Assembly: GCA_023140635.1 (NCBI GenBank)
Contig: JAGLLG010000001.1
Span: forward strand, 1 to 11,933
DNA from: Candidatus Pacearchaeota archaeon
GTDB lineage: Archaea > Nanobdellota > Nanobdellia > Pacearchaeales > GW2011-AR1
DNA: 11,933 nucleotides
Direction: 5' to 3'
In this document: positions 5,414-11,287 of the stretch, in pieces
Layout: every line of letters begins with the position of its first letter
How positions within the stretch are numbered: position 1 is the stretch's first letter
The notes under the pieces: generated by a model
Seen by the model: only the letters and a program-made list of their open reading frames with translations
Told to the model about the DNA's origin: nothing
Databases searched by the model: none
Translations under genes and position numbers: made by a program

Positions 5414-7099
5414 TTAGAATTCGACTTTTCTTGATCTTCGAGAAATTCGGATAATAAGAACTAAGAAGACTAAAATTAATAACGCAACAACTCCTGAAAT
5501 ACTGTAAAGCACTGTGTTACTCATGTTTGCAAAAAGTCCTTCCTTCTCTTCGATATTTACCGAAACTGCTTGATAGTTCATCTCTCCATCAACGATTGCA
5601 TTCACCTTAAGTGTCTGGAATCCACCTTCTGTAGGGATCAACTTAATTGTAATCATTGCAGTATCATCTTCGTTGATTAAAAGTGATGCTGGTTCAACAC
5701 TCACAAGTTCTGCCCAGCCTTCAAATTCCGTAACAGAAACTACAAAATTATTATCGTTACCATTATTCATAACTGATGCAGTGATTATTAATTCTTCTCC
5801 GACCTTCGCGTCCGAATCTAAAGACGCGGTTATTGACGGTGCAGGCCCCTTACAAGATAAGATTTCTAACCCGATTGAGAAATCATCCCCTTCCTCTTCG
5901 GAACTTTCCCCATATGCAACAACTTCATTAAGTTCGTCTTCGTCGTCATCGTAATCATAATAAGTGTAAATATCTAACTCATAGTATGCCTTGTCGAGTT
6001 CATCTGGGATTGTAATGAAAAATACAACTTCTTTTCCTTTCTTGTCCCTAAGATTGTCTATAACAACCTTTTCATAAATCCCTAATTTCGAATCCTCAAG
6101 AGTTACCAAAACCTTTTCCTCGTCGTCATCTCCAATATTATACACCATGAATTTTACTTCAACATCCTTATCACCACATGAAGCTAAAATGTTGTCCAGA
6201 TCCTCTTTAACAATTATTGTTGAATCATCGCTTGACGTAATATCAAATTCGAAATAAGTCTCGTCATTATTATTAAAGTCTTCAGATACAGAAGTACATT
6301 CTAAGTCCTCATTTTTTTCATCATATACTCTCACATAAATTCTATATGTTCCTTCATCTAAATCAATTGGCAATTCATCAATTTTAAAAATTACTATTTC
6401 TTCATCATCGTCTTTGATTCTTCCAAGATCCTTCTCATCATCATCAAGACCAATTTTCCTTCTTGTAATAGTGTTATCGTCATCATCAAGAATCATTAAT
6501 TCCAAAATAACATCATCGATATTATCGTTTCCAGTATTTTCAACTGCTACTTCAATTTCAAGTTCATCTAGGTATTCCCATTCTTCGTCATCACCCTTCC
6601 CATAGTTTGTAATTTCGAATGAAGTGATTTCCAAGTGACCTTTATCACCAGAGAATTCGTCACAATATTTGTATTCACTTGGAGGGATAACAACATCCGT
6701 AATTGATACTGAGAAACTTGATTCATCGTCTCTTTGTCCCGTATGAGAAGTAGCATTAATTATTACTGTTAGCGAATTCCCTCCTTGATTTTCAAATCCT
6801 GTTATTGTTCCAGTCACAATCCTTGATTCATCAATTGAACCATTAAACCCTGTTTCATTTGGAATTGAGACAGTTCCGATTGTAGATATAGAATCATCAA
6901 AAGAAAAATTCATACTTTGTGAGGATCCTGTGTAAGTTAGATTGAATGTGAATGTAAACGAACCTGCGTTTTCTACAACACTTGTTGGTGCAGATACGTC
7001 AGCAATAGTAAATACACTAGAATTTGCAGCACTAACAATCCCTAAACTCATAAGTAAAACTACAATAATTCCGAAAAATGCGTAGGATTTTTGTACCAT
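5414..7099 (-). CDS. Secreted acidic CARDB/COG1361-like surface protein with archaeosortase-type C-terminal signal
   Basis: This 561-residue protein is probably a major envelope protein ('putative S-layer protein' type). A signal peptide covers ~1-25 (FFGIIVVLLMSLGIVSA). Beta-rich modules at ~27-138, 154-265, 290-390 and 418-505 resemble CARDB/COG1361 sandwiches, with typical phrases such as VAVENTGNDN and ASVMNNGNDN. Very acidic clusters (DDDD, DDDE, DYDDDEDE) could bind cations. Cysteines are C146, C267, C308 and C416, and sequons (NSS, NLT, NFS, NET, NGS, NAT) cluster in the first module. The end has a membrane helix (~528-550) followed by RISRRSRKVEF, the layout recognised by archaeosortases. 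An archaeosortase-like gene lies 31 bp downstream on the same strand. Exact module limits are estimates. A simple single-pass anchor is the alternative if the tail is not cleaved. Confidence 0.8.
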   Translation of the reverse strand: MVQKSYAFFGIIVVLLMSLGIVSAANSSVFTIADVSAPTSVVENAGSFTFTFNLTYTGSSQSMNFSFDDSISTIGTVSIPNETGFNGSIDESRIVTGTITGFENQGGNSLTVIINATSHTGQRDDESSFSVSITDVVIPPSEYKYCDEFSGDKGHLEITSFEITNYGKGDDEEWEYLDELEIEVAVENTGNDNIDDVILELMILDDDDNTITRRKIGLDDDEKDLGRIKDDDEEIVIFKIDELPIDLDEGTYRIYVRVYDEKNEDLECTSVSEDFNNNDETYFEFDITSSDDSTIIVKEDLDNILASCGDKDVEVKFMVYNIGDDDEEKVLVTLEDSKLGIYEKVVIDNLRDKKGKEVVFFITIPDELDKAYYELDIYTYYDYDDDEDELNEVVAYGESSEEEGDDFSIGLEILSCKGPAPSITASLDSDAKVGEELIITASVMNNGNDNNFVVSVTEFEGWAELVSVEPASLLINEDDTAMITIKLIPTEGGFQTLKVNAIVDGEMNYQAVSVNIEEKEGLFANMSNTVLYSISGVVALLILVFLVLIIRISRRSRKVEF

Positions 7100-7123
7100 G
7101 TTGTAATTCTTTAGTTACGATGA

Positions 7124-7131
7124 TTTATAAA
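7124..7131 (-). promoter_or_regulatory. TATA box of the CARDB-like protein gene
   Basis: TTTATAAA on the - strand is centred 28 nt before the ATG at 7099, consistent with a leaderless transcript. It faces away from the TATA box at 7162-7169, so the short gap holds two divergent promoters. Confidence 0.65.
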
Positions 7132-7161
7132 GATTTCTATTTTTGAGCAGATAGGATAAGG

Positions 7162-7169
7162 TTTATAAA
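7162..7169 (+). promoter_or_regulatory. TATA box of the four-TM protein gene
   Basis: TTTATAAA is centred 26 nt before the ATG at 7191, in the 91-bp divergent gap. Preceding purines (AGGATAAGG) could be a BRE-like element. Confidence 0.65.
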
Positions 7170-7190
7170 TTTGAGAATCATCAGTATTTC

Positions 7191-7559
7191 ATGGTGAGAT
7201 CGCAAGAGAATTTAGTAGGTGCATACGCATTTTTAATAGGTGTTATATTGGCTGTGGTCATTGGTTTATTCAATAAATCTCTTGAATCTGCAGGGGTGTT
7301 ATTCTATTCAGCTCTAGTTATCATCGGTTTGATTGTAGGCTTCATGAATGTTGGTGATAAAAATTCCAGTACGTTTCTTATGGCAAGTCTCTCTTTAGTT
7401 ATCGTTGGAGCACTAGGTGCCGAACCTTTGAAATATATCGCCTTGAATAATTATGTTGTAACTTCATTGAGAAATGTGCTTGGCTCGTTGTTAGTTCTAT
7501 TCGTACCAGCAACCATTATTGTTGCGCTGAAGACTGTTTTCTCGATGGCGAAGATTTAG
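7191..7559 (+). CDS. Four-TM membrane protein, unknown function
   Basis: Function unknown. The 122-residue protein is almost wholly hydrophobic, with four predicted membrane segments at ~9-26, 34-52, 60-77 and 95-114, joined by short loops (FNKS, NVGDKNSS, EPLKYIALNNY). There are no cysteines, no catalytic motif and no charged residues within membrane segments that would suggest a transporter. The composition and loop order resemble small conserved membrane proteins I associate with DPANN genomes, but I cannot name a family. It has a clear TATA box at leaderless distance. It is divergent from the CARDB-like surface protein and convergent with the Dph2-like gene, with which it shares a 4-bp overlap of interlocked stop codons (7556-7559). 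It could have an envelope role by position, which is weak evidence. Confidence 0.65.
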   Translation: MVRSQENLVGAYAFLIGVILAVVIGLFNKSLESAGVLFYSALVIIGLIVGFMNVGDKNSSTFLMASLSLVIVGALGAEPLKYIALNNYVVTSLRNVLGSLLVLFVPATIIVALKTVFSMAKI

Positions 7560-8248
7560 TTTAAGAATTCTAATATATCTGATAAGTTAATTATTTTAGA
7601 ATCATCTCTAGCAAGCCCATAACAAGCAGTATTTACCCATATTTCAATTTGGGGGAAGTTTTCAAATTCGGTAGTGTTAATATTGTCTGCCTCAAAAACG
7701 TAGACTCTTTTGTCAAGCTTTTCAATTTTGTCCTTAATCGTATGAATTGATTTTTGGTGTTGCCCATGTTTCACGGAGACTATAAGTCCGATCTTATTAG
7801 CAGCAAGGAACTTCACCTTCTTAATCTGGGTTTTTTTGTTGCATACATCAATCTCTTTCTGTTCGATCTTTTCAAGATTTTTTGTTGTAAAAATATAAAT
7901 CTCTTTTTGAAGTTGAATCGCATTGTTTATTGCGTGGAATTTTCCATCAGTAATTAGGAGTAAGGTATCTGCCGATTTGTCAAATGCTACAGAGCTACAA
8001 CCGAGAACATGACCCTTATAGTACGCACCCTGCTTTATTACAACCTTTTTACCTTTCGATTCTAAATACGACCTTACTTTGGAAATTAGTCCTATATATT
8101 GAATACTAGCCGCGAGTGAGATTGTTTTACCTTTTAAATCATCTAATACTTTTAGATTTATATCTGAATCTTCAAATTTTCGTCTAGCTTCTACAAATAA
8201 TACCCTCGCTGAATCAAATAAATTGGCTGGGGCACGCTGTGTTTTCAT
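7556..8248 (-). CDS. dph2: Dph2-like protein lacking domain 1
   Basis: Archaeal Dph2 is a radical enzyme that cleaves S-adenosylmethionine and adds a 3-amino-3-carboxypropyl group to a histidine of elongation factor 2, the first step of diphthamide synthesis. This 230-residue protein aligns by eye with domains 2 and 3 of Pyrococcus Dph2 (342 aa): GHVLGCSS with the second-cysteine motif (Cys84 here), GLIVSVKHGQ with its VSIKKGQ strand, and VNTACYGLARDD with the third-cysteine motif (Cys209). The ~100-residue domain 1, carrying the first Fe-S cysteine (GACD motif), is missing. The start cannot be moved out: an in-frame TAA lies at 8273-8275, and SepF occupies the DNA beyond. The usual CPR is CYG. 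It may pair with a domain-1 protein encoded elsewhere, bind its cluster differently, or have changed function. Confidence 0.75.
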   Translation of the reverse strand: MKTQRAPANLFDSARVLFVEARRKFEDSDINLKVLDDLKGKTISLAASIQYIGLISKVRSYLESKGKKVVIKQGAYYKGHVLGCSSVAFDKSADTLLLITDGKFHAINNAIQLQKEIYIFTTKNLEKIEQKEIDVCNKKTQIKKVKFLAANKIGLIVSVKHGQHQKSIHTIKDKIEKLDKRVYVFEADNINTTEFENFPQIEIWVNTACYGLARDDSKIINLSDILEFLN

Positions 8249-8268
8249 ATATAATTTAAAAAAATTAA

Positions 8269-8277
8269 GTTTTTAAG
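8269..8277 (-). promoter_or_regulatory. TATA-like element before the Dph2-like gene
   Basis: On the - strand CTTAAAAAC is centred 25 nt before the ATG at 8248, within the 32-bp gap after sepF. The identical 9-mer occurs at the same distance before secE (11277-11285). Confidence 0.5.
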
Positions 8278-8280
8278 GAT

Positions 8281-8676
8281 TTAGAATCGCTCGATTTCTT
8301 CAGATCTTGGAACTTTAACAGGTTCTACCCCGCCTTTTTGAATCTCGAAAACTTTTGAAGGTGTTGCGATTATAGTATCCTCACCAAATCCTGCGATTTT
8401 TCCTTCAAGTGCCTCAACAGTCTTCTTAATCTTAGAGATTGCCCGCTTCAACTCAATCACATCCTTAGACTTCAATACTTTAATATTAATCACTGCAATA
8501 GTATAACCTTCTCGAAGAGAATTCAATACTGGATTAATATCTTCATATGTGTTTAAAATAAATGTTTTAACGAAGATTTTAGAATCGGATTTCTCTTGTT
8601 CCAAATCAATTTCGATAAAATCTGAAGAAGACCCCTCGTCTTTATTAAACATCTTTTTGAATTTATTGAATACCAT
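8281..8676 (-). CDS. sepF: Cell-division protein SepF
   Basis: SepF anchors FtsZ filaments to the membrane at mid-cell; in archaea that use FtsZ but lack FtsA it is the main anchor. This 131-residue protein begins with a short amphipathic, basic helix (MVFNKFKKMFNK) of the membrane-targeting type. After an acidic linker comes the SepF core, ~33-110: KIFVKTFILNTYEDINPVLNSLREGYTIAVINI, then a helix and the closing strand GKIAGFGEDTIIATPSKVFEI. The GFGED..I.TP pattern is characteristic. A short charged tail (to 131) follows the core. The ftsZ gene lies ~2.6 kb upstream on the same strand, so both partners of the Z-ring anchor are encoded here. It has its own TATA element and is not obligatorily co-transcribed with pfdB, 59 bp upstream. 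Confidence 0.85.
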   Translation of the reverse strand: MVFNKFKKMFNKDEGSSSDFIEIDLEQEKSDSKIFVKTFILNTYEDINPVLNSLREGYTIAVINIKVLKSKDVIELKRAISKIKKTVEALEGKIAGFGEDTIIATPSKVFEIQKGGVEPVKVPRSEEIERF

Positions 8677-8698
8677 ACAATGATTTCATAGAATCAGT

Positions 8699-8708
8699 AT
8701 TTAAATAT
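8699..8708 (-). promoter_or_regulatory. TATA-like element before sepF
   Basis: TATTTAAATA is centred 27 nt before the ATG at 8676, indicating leaderless transcription of sepF. Confidence 0.55.
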
Positions 8709-8735
8709 TTATGTGATCAAGAAAATAATTAAGGT

Positions 8736-9110
8736 TTATCCCTGAATCTTTTTCATAACTTCTTCACGAATTGATTCTATCTTTTCTGAGAATTGTTTTT
8801 CCTGTTCATCGATTGATTTCATCCGAAGATCAATTAGTTCTTTTTTCTTTTTCATATCTTCAACGATTTCTTCTTTTGTACTTTTAATTATAACTTGATT
8901 TCCGATTATTCGAGAAACTTCTCCAGAAGTTTTTTCAACTTCCTCAAGAATAAAATCTGTTTCATTAGCTTCCATAGAAAATGCGTTCTTCTGCATAAGA
9001 AGTTGCTGAAAACTCTGTTCCATCATTTGAAGTTCTTGTATCTTCCTTTGCGTTTCCTCATCTAAGTTTGCTAGAGGGTTTACAGGTGCTCTTTGTTCTT
9101 CATTTACCAT
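8736..9110 (-). CDS. pfdB: Prefoldin beta subunit
   Basis: Prefoldin is the jellyfish-shaped hexamer (two alpha, four beta) that holds unfolded polypeptides for the thermosome. This 124-residue protein has the beta-subunit pattern: an N-terminal coiled-coil helix (~20-55, EETQRKIQELQMMEQSFQQ and following), a short beta-hairpin region (~62-80, EVSRIIGNQVIIKST), and a second coiled-coil helix (~81-122). Length is close to the usual ~120. The N-terminal RAPVNPLANLD is somewhat longer than in many homologues. The ATG directly follows the rpoP stop (TAA then ATG, no gap), so the two are probably translated from one mRNA. The linkage rpl37Ae, rpoP, pfdB is the common archaeal order, except that a pcc1-like gene often lying between rpoP and pfdB is absent. 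Confidence 0.85.
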   Translation of the reverse strand: MVNEEQRAPVNPLANLDEETQRKIQELQMMEQSFQQLLMQKNAFSMEANETDFILEEVEKTSGEVSRIIGNQVIIKSTKEEIVEDMKKKKELIDLRMKSIDEQEKQFSEKIESIREEVMKKIQG

Positions 9111-9248
9111 TTAATCTGATGTAACCGTTTTCATTTTAGTTCGTGGTTTATAAAATATCCTTGCACCACATTTTGGACAGAGAAATCTCTTATTTAAATC
9201 CTCTGATTTTATTTTCGCACTACATGAAAAACATTTGTATATACTCAT
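9111..9248 (-). CDS. rpoP: DNA-directed RNA polymerase subunit Rpo12 (RpoP)
   Basis: This 46-residue protein is the small zinc-binding subunit of archaeal RNA polymerase, the counterpart of eukaryotic Rpb12, and acts in assembly of the Rpo3/Rpo10 platform. It starts MSIYKCFSCSAKI and carries one zinc ribbon: Cys6-x-x-Cys9 and Cys24-Pro-Lys-Cys27-Gly, followed by the basic GARIFYKPRTKMK that is typical of the family's C-terminal half. Length matches the usual 44-49 residues. It is the kind of short gene automatic calls often miss. A TATA element sits 26 nt before the ATG, and its stop codon abuts the prefoldin start codon. The position between rpl37Ae and pfdB supports the call. Confidence 0.93.
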   Translation of the reverse strand: MSIYKCFSCSAKIKSEDLNKRFLCPKCGARIFYKPRTKMKTVTSD

Positions 9249-9269
9249 TTTATTTTTTATTTTTCAAGG

Positions 9270-9278
9270 TTTTTAAAA
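9270..9278 (-). promoter_or_regulatory. TATA-like element before rpoP
   Basis: On the - strand TTTTAAAAA is centred 26 nt before the ATG at 9248, within the gap after rpl37Ae; it would drive a leaderless rpoP-pfdB transcript. Confidence 0.55.
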
Positions 9279-9286
9279 CTAACCAT

Positions 9287-9502
9287 TTAATCTTTTAAGT
9301 GGAAAACTCCTCCAGCAAAATTCTTACCACATTTTGAACAAAACCATATTGCCTTTGCTTGCCTTTTAGCCCGGCCCTTGCAGAATGGACATTCTTGTCT
9401 CTTTCGCTGTTTAGCTTCGACAGCTATTAATTTCTGCTTTACTTTCCCATACCCTGCGCCGAATCTTCCAGCGCTTCCGATTTTTTTCTTTTTTACTGCC
9501 AT
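9287..9502 (-). CDS. rpl37ae: Ribosomal protein eL43 (L37Ae)
   Basis: This 71-residue zinc-ribbon protein of the large ribosomal subunit is shared by archaea and eukaryotes. Its N-terminus is strongly basic (AVKKKKIGSAGRFGAGYG), with the GRFGxRYG-type motif of L37Ae in modified form (GRFGAGYG). The zinc ligands are Cys38, Cys41, Cys55 and Cys58 (CPFC and CSKC), followed by the family ending GKNFAGGVF. It is slightly shorter than many homologues (~80-90). It starts 22 nt after the 3' end of tRNA-Pro. The position ~26 nt before its ATG, where neighbours have a TATA box, is the GC-rich tRNA acceptor stem, so its mRNA probably comes from tRNA-Pro read-through cut by RNase Z. rpoP and pfdB follow. 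Confidence 0.93.
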   Translation of the reverse strand: MAVKKKKIGSAGRFGAGYGKVKQKLIAVEAKQRKRQECPFCKGRAKRQAKAIWFCSKCGKNFAGGVFHLKD

Positions 9503-9524
9503 TTTCTTATTATTTTTAATTTAA

Positions 9525-9597
9525 TGGGGCTGCCCGGATTTGAACCGGGGTCGTGAAGTCCCAAACCTCAAATCATACCAGGCTAGACCACAGCCCC
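9525..9597 (-). tRNA. tRNA-Pro (anticodon UGG)
   Basis: The 73-nt cloverleaf is complete: 7-bp acceptor stem (GGGGCTG with CAGCCCC), D-arm with AGCCTGGTA loop, anticodon stem TGAGG/CTTCA with loop TTTGGGA (anticodon TGG), 4-nt variable region, and T-arm CCCGG-TTCAAAT-CCGGG with discriminator A73. One G-T wobble lies in the anticodon stem; the innermost D-stem pair is a T-T mismatch, as I recall for archaeal tRNA-Pro. There is no intron and CCA is not encoded (TTA follows), so CCA must be added. It lies between rpl11 and rpl37Ae on the same strand. Confidence 0.97.
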
Positions 9598-9620
9598 ATA
9601 AATGTGAGGAGTTTTAATGA

Positions 9621-9629
9621 TTAATAAAG
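9621..9629 (-). promoter_or_regulatory. TATA-like element before tRNA-Pro
   Basis: On the - strand CTTTATTAA is centred 28 nt before the tRNA 5' end at 9597. It lies immediately beyond the rpl11 stop codon. Confidence 0.5.
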
Positions 9630-10271
9630 TTATTCTTTCTTTTCTTCCGTCTTCCCTTCTTCTTTAGGTTCCTCAGAAGCTTCCTTAACTTTTTCAGCTT
9701 CTTCAGCAGCTGCTTTAACAGCTTCCTGTTCTTCTGTTATTTTTGCGAAGAATGTATCTAATTCTTCTTTTTTCTCTGGATCAATATCTGTTTTCTGTGC
9801 TCCGATTTCTTCCTTATATTTTCCTTCAGAAATTTCTTCCAAAACTTCTTTAGGTTCCTTACTCTCAATTAGAACTCCCAATGCTTGGCAAGTTCCTATA
9901 ATTGACCTTAGCGTTGCAGGGAAATCGTTAGAAAGCATAGTATTATGTTTTGATTTTGCGATAGAGATAACTTGCTCAATCGCAAAGTTCCCAACTTTTT
10001 GTTTCATTCTAGCTCCAGAAGCTTTTTCAATTTTAAGTTCTTTTTTTATTAATTCAGATGTTGGAGGAGACAATACTTTTATAGAAAATTCTTTTGTTTT
10101 TGGATCGACGGTTAGATGAACTGGAACCGTAACCCCTTTAAATTCAGATGTTGCCGTGTTCACGTCGGAGATAACCTGTCCCATGTTAATTCCCATAGGA
10201 CCTAACTGCTGAGCAACGGCAGGACCTGGGCTCATTTTTCCACCTTCCACAAGTAATTTTATTAATACCAT
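9630..10271 (-). CDS. rpl11: Ribosomal protein uL11
   Basis: uL11 forms the base of the GTPase-associated centre, binds 23S rRNA and helps recruit elongation factors. The N-terminal domain (1-70) contains the family signature VEGGKMSPGPAVAQQLGPMGINMGQVI, given here in its two key parts VEGGKxxPGP and LGPMGIN. The rRNA-binding C-terminal domain (~71-140) includes the basic patch and the conserved IIGTCQALGV stretch near 124-133. The protein has 213 residues, ~50 longer than typical archaeal L11 (~160-165). The extra C-terminal part (from ~165) is a charged Glu/Lys/Ala helix and low-complexity tail (EEAEKVKEASEEPKEEGKTEEKKE in outline). It follows spt5, the conserved archaeal order; ribosomal proteins L1 and L10, which often follow L11, are replaced by tRNA-Pro and rpl37Ae. 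Confidence 0.93.
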   Translation of the reverse strand: MVLIKLLVEGGKMSPGPAVAQQLGPMGINMGQVISDVNTATSEFKGVTVPVHLTVDPKTKEFSIKVLSPPTSELIKKELKIEKASGARMKQKVGNFAIEQVISIAKSKHNTMLSNDFPATLRSIIGTCQALGVLIESKEPKEVLEEISEGKYKEEIGAQKTDIDPEKKEELDTFFAKITEEQEAVKAAAEEAEKVKEASEEPKEEGKTEEKKE

Positions 10272-10291
10272 TTTATTTTGCTGGAGAATTC

Positions 10292-10300
10292 CTTTAAAAA
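10292..10300 (-). promoter_or_regulatory. TATA-like element before rpl11
   Basis: On the - strand TTTTTTAAA is centred about 25 nt before the ATG at 10271. An 8-bp inverted repeat (AATTCCTT 10287-10294, AAGGAATT 10308-10315) partly covers it and the spt5 stop codon; its role is unclear. Confidence 0.5.
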
Positions 10301-10313
10301 ACTATTGAAGGAA

Positions 10314-10994
10314 TTAATCTTCTTCTAACTCCTCCCTTCTTATGACCATTATATTATCTAATTTAATTGTAACAGGAATTGGAACCACCGCACTGAGTAA
10401 AGATACCACACACTCACCCTTTCCCTTATCAATTCTAATAACCTTTGCTTTTTCTTTTTTGAAAGGTTCGGAAATAATTTCAATAATATCGTTCTTTTCA
10501 ATCTTAACATCTGCAGCAACAGGTTCAAGCATTTGTTTTATTTCACTGTAAGTCACAGTTTTCCCAATGATCCCTTTTACATAAGGCAAATTAAAAACCG
10601 CCTCCTCTGCATGTTCCCTATCAGGAGATTCTAAGAATACATAACCTCGAAGTCCGTGCGGCCTCGCGAGAGCATAAATTCCTACCTTCTTTTTCTTAAC
10701 CTTATCTGCGATCATCTCTAATGCCTTATCTTCCTTATTTGTTGTAACTTTAACTACAAAAGTAAGTGATTCAAACTCTCGCTTAGGTTTCTCTTCTTTT
10801 GGTTCTTCTTGATTCTCACTAGGCTTTGCTGTATCTTCAGTATTCTCCTCAGATAATTCTTCTACAGATTCTTCTTCAAGAACTCCAGATTGTTTTTTTG
10901 CACCCTTAATTTTTGGTGCAAAAACATCTTCAGAAGCATCGCTAGTTTCCTCTTCTTCGAGATAATCAAATTCACTATCGTATCCTATTGCCAT
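10314..10994 (-). CDS. spt5: Transcription elongation factor Spt5 with acidic N-terminal extension
   Basis: Spt5 (NusG family) binds the RNA polymerase clamp together with Spt4, closes the cleft and makes transcription processive. From ATG 10994 the protein has 226 residues. The NGN domain spans ~75-158 (FVVKVTTNKEDKALEMIADKV, then GLRGYVFLES and VKGIIG), followed by the KOW domain (~163-225, KIEKNDIIEIISEPFKKEKAKV). Archaeal Spt5 is usually ~150 residues; here ~72 N-terminal residues are extra, rich in Glu/Asp/Ser, with few hydrophobics and probably disordered, recalling the acidic N-terminus of eukaryotic Spt5. A TTG at 11006 is in frame, but ATG 10994 is preferred: it has a good Shine-Dalgarno (GGAG, 11001-11004) 6 nt upstream. 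The order secE, spt5, rpl11 is conserved. Confidence 0.92.
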   Translation of the reverse strand: MAIGYDSEFDYLEEEETSDASEDVFAPKIKGAKKQSGVLEEESVEELSEENTEDTAKPSENQEEPKEEKPKREFESLTFVVKVTTNKEDKALEMIADKVKKKKVGIYALARPHGLRGYVFLESPDREHAEEAVFNLPYVKGIIGKTVTYSEIKQMLEPVAADVKIEKNDIIEIISEPFKKEKAKVIRIDKGKGECVVSLLSAVVPIPVTIKLDNIMVIRREELEED

Positions 10995-11054
10995 GTTTTG
11001 CTCCAACTAATCCTCAAAAATTTAAGAATTAGATATTGGTAGTAGAAAATTTTG

Positions 11055-11065
11055 GTTTTTAAACA
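11055..11065 (-). promoter_or_regulatory. Possible TATA element for spt5
   Basis: GTTTAAAAACC on the - strand lies ~66 nt before the spt5 ATG and would give a leader of ~40 nt that includes the GGAG ribosome-binding site. A second A+T-rich stretch at ~11016-11025 could instead give a leaderless start; the sequence alone does not decide. Confidence 0.35.
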
Positions 11066-11073
11066 TTTTGGTA

Positions 11074-11256
11074 TCAAAACATTCTTTTCATCAAAATAGA
11101 AATGACAAAACCTAGTGCCCCAATAATCAAAATACCTATTGCAGAAACCTTTGAAATAGTTTTGAATTCTTCCATAGTTGGTTTTTTCAAAAGTTTGCAA
11201 ACTCGAAGATACTTATTATACTCTGAAGACAATTTTCTCATCAATTTAGGAGCCAT
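11074..11256 (-). CDS. secE: Preprotein translocase subunit SecE (Sec61-gamma type)
   Basis: SecE is the single-span clamp subunit of the SecYE-beta protein-conducting channel in the cytoplasmic membrane. This 60-residue protein has the archaeal Sec61-gamma layout: an amphipathic basic N-terminal half with YNKYLRVCKLLKKPTMEEF (the R-V-L-x-x-x-x-KP-T/S-x-x-E-F signature at ~18-31), then one membrane segment (~37-57, VSAIGILIIGALGFVISILM). Length is in the normal range (~55-65). It follows ftsZ by 47 bp and precedes spt5, the well-known archaeal order ftsZ, secE, spt5, rpl11. A TATA-like 9-mer 25 nt before the ATG allows its own leaderless transcription. The S-layer and CARDB-like surface proteins in this window would be clients of this channel. 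Confidence 0.93.
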   Translation of the reverse strand: MAPKLMRKLSSEYNKYLRVCKLLKKPTMEEFKTISKVSAIGILIIGALGFVISILMKRMF

Positions 11257-11276
11257 ATTAGTTTTGAGAAATAGAT

Positions 11277-11285
11277 GTTTTTAAG
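11277..11285 (-). promoter_or_regulatory. TATA-like element before secE
   Basis: CTTAAAAAC on the - strand, centred 25 nt before the ATG at 11256; it is identical to the element before the Dph2-like gene. Confidence 0.5.
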
Positions 11286-11287
11286 TT

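Noticed and set aside
5673..5954. Ser-rich + strand frame opposite the CARDB-like gene (also 6414-6605)
   Set aside because: Poly-Ser is simply the reverse reading of GAT/GAC/GAA clusters in the Asp/Glu-rich protein.
6450..6530. Asp-rich clusters in the CARDB-like protein considered as EF-hand or dockerin calcium loops
   Set aside because: The spacing of acidic residues (DDDDNT, DDDEKD) does not keep the 12-residue EF-hand pattern with its central Gly; general acidity or loose cation binding is all that can be said.
10287..10315. 8-bp inverted repeat at the spt5 end considered as a terminator
   Set aside because: The T-run is in the loop, not after the stem, and the element overlaps the rpl11 TATA box; function unsupported.
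11004..11006. TTG as the spt5 start codon
   Set aside because: ATG at 10992-10994 has a GGAG site at good spacing, and that site itself overlaps the TTG codon region.
10985..11200. 71-codon - strand frame overlapping secE and the spt5 start
   Set aside because: It is out of frame with SecE, which has clear family motifs; the aromatic-rich translation looks non-coding.
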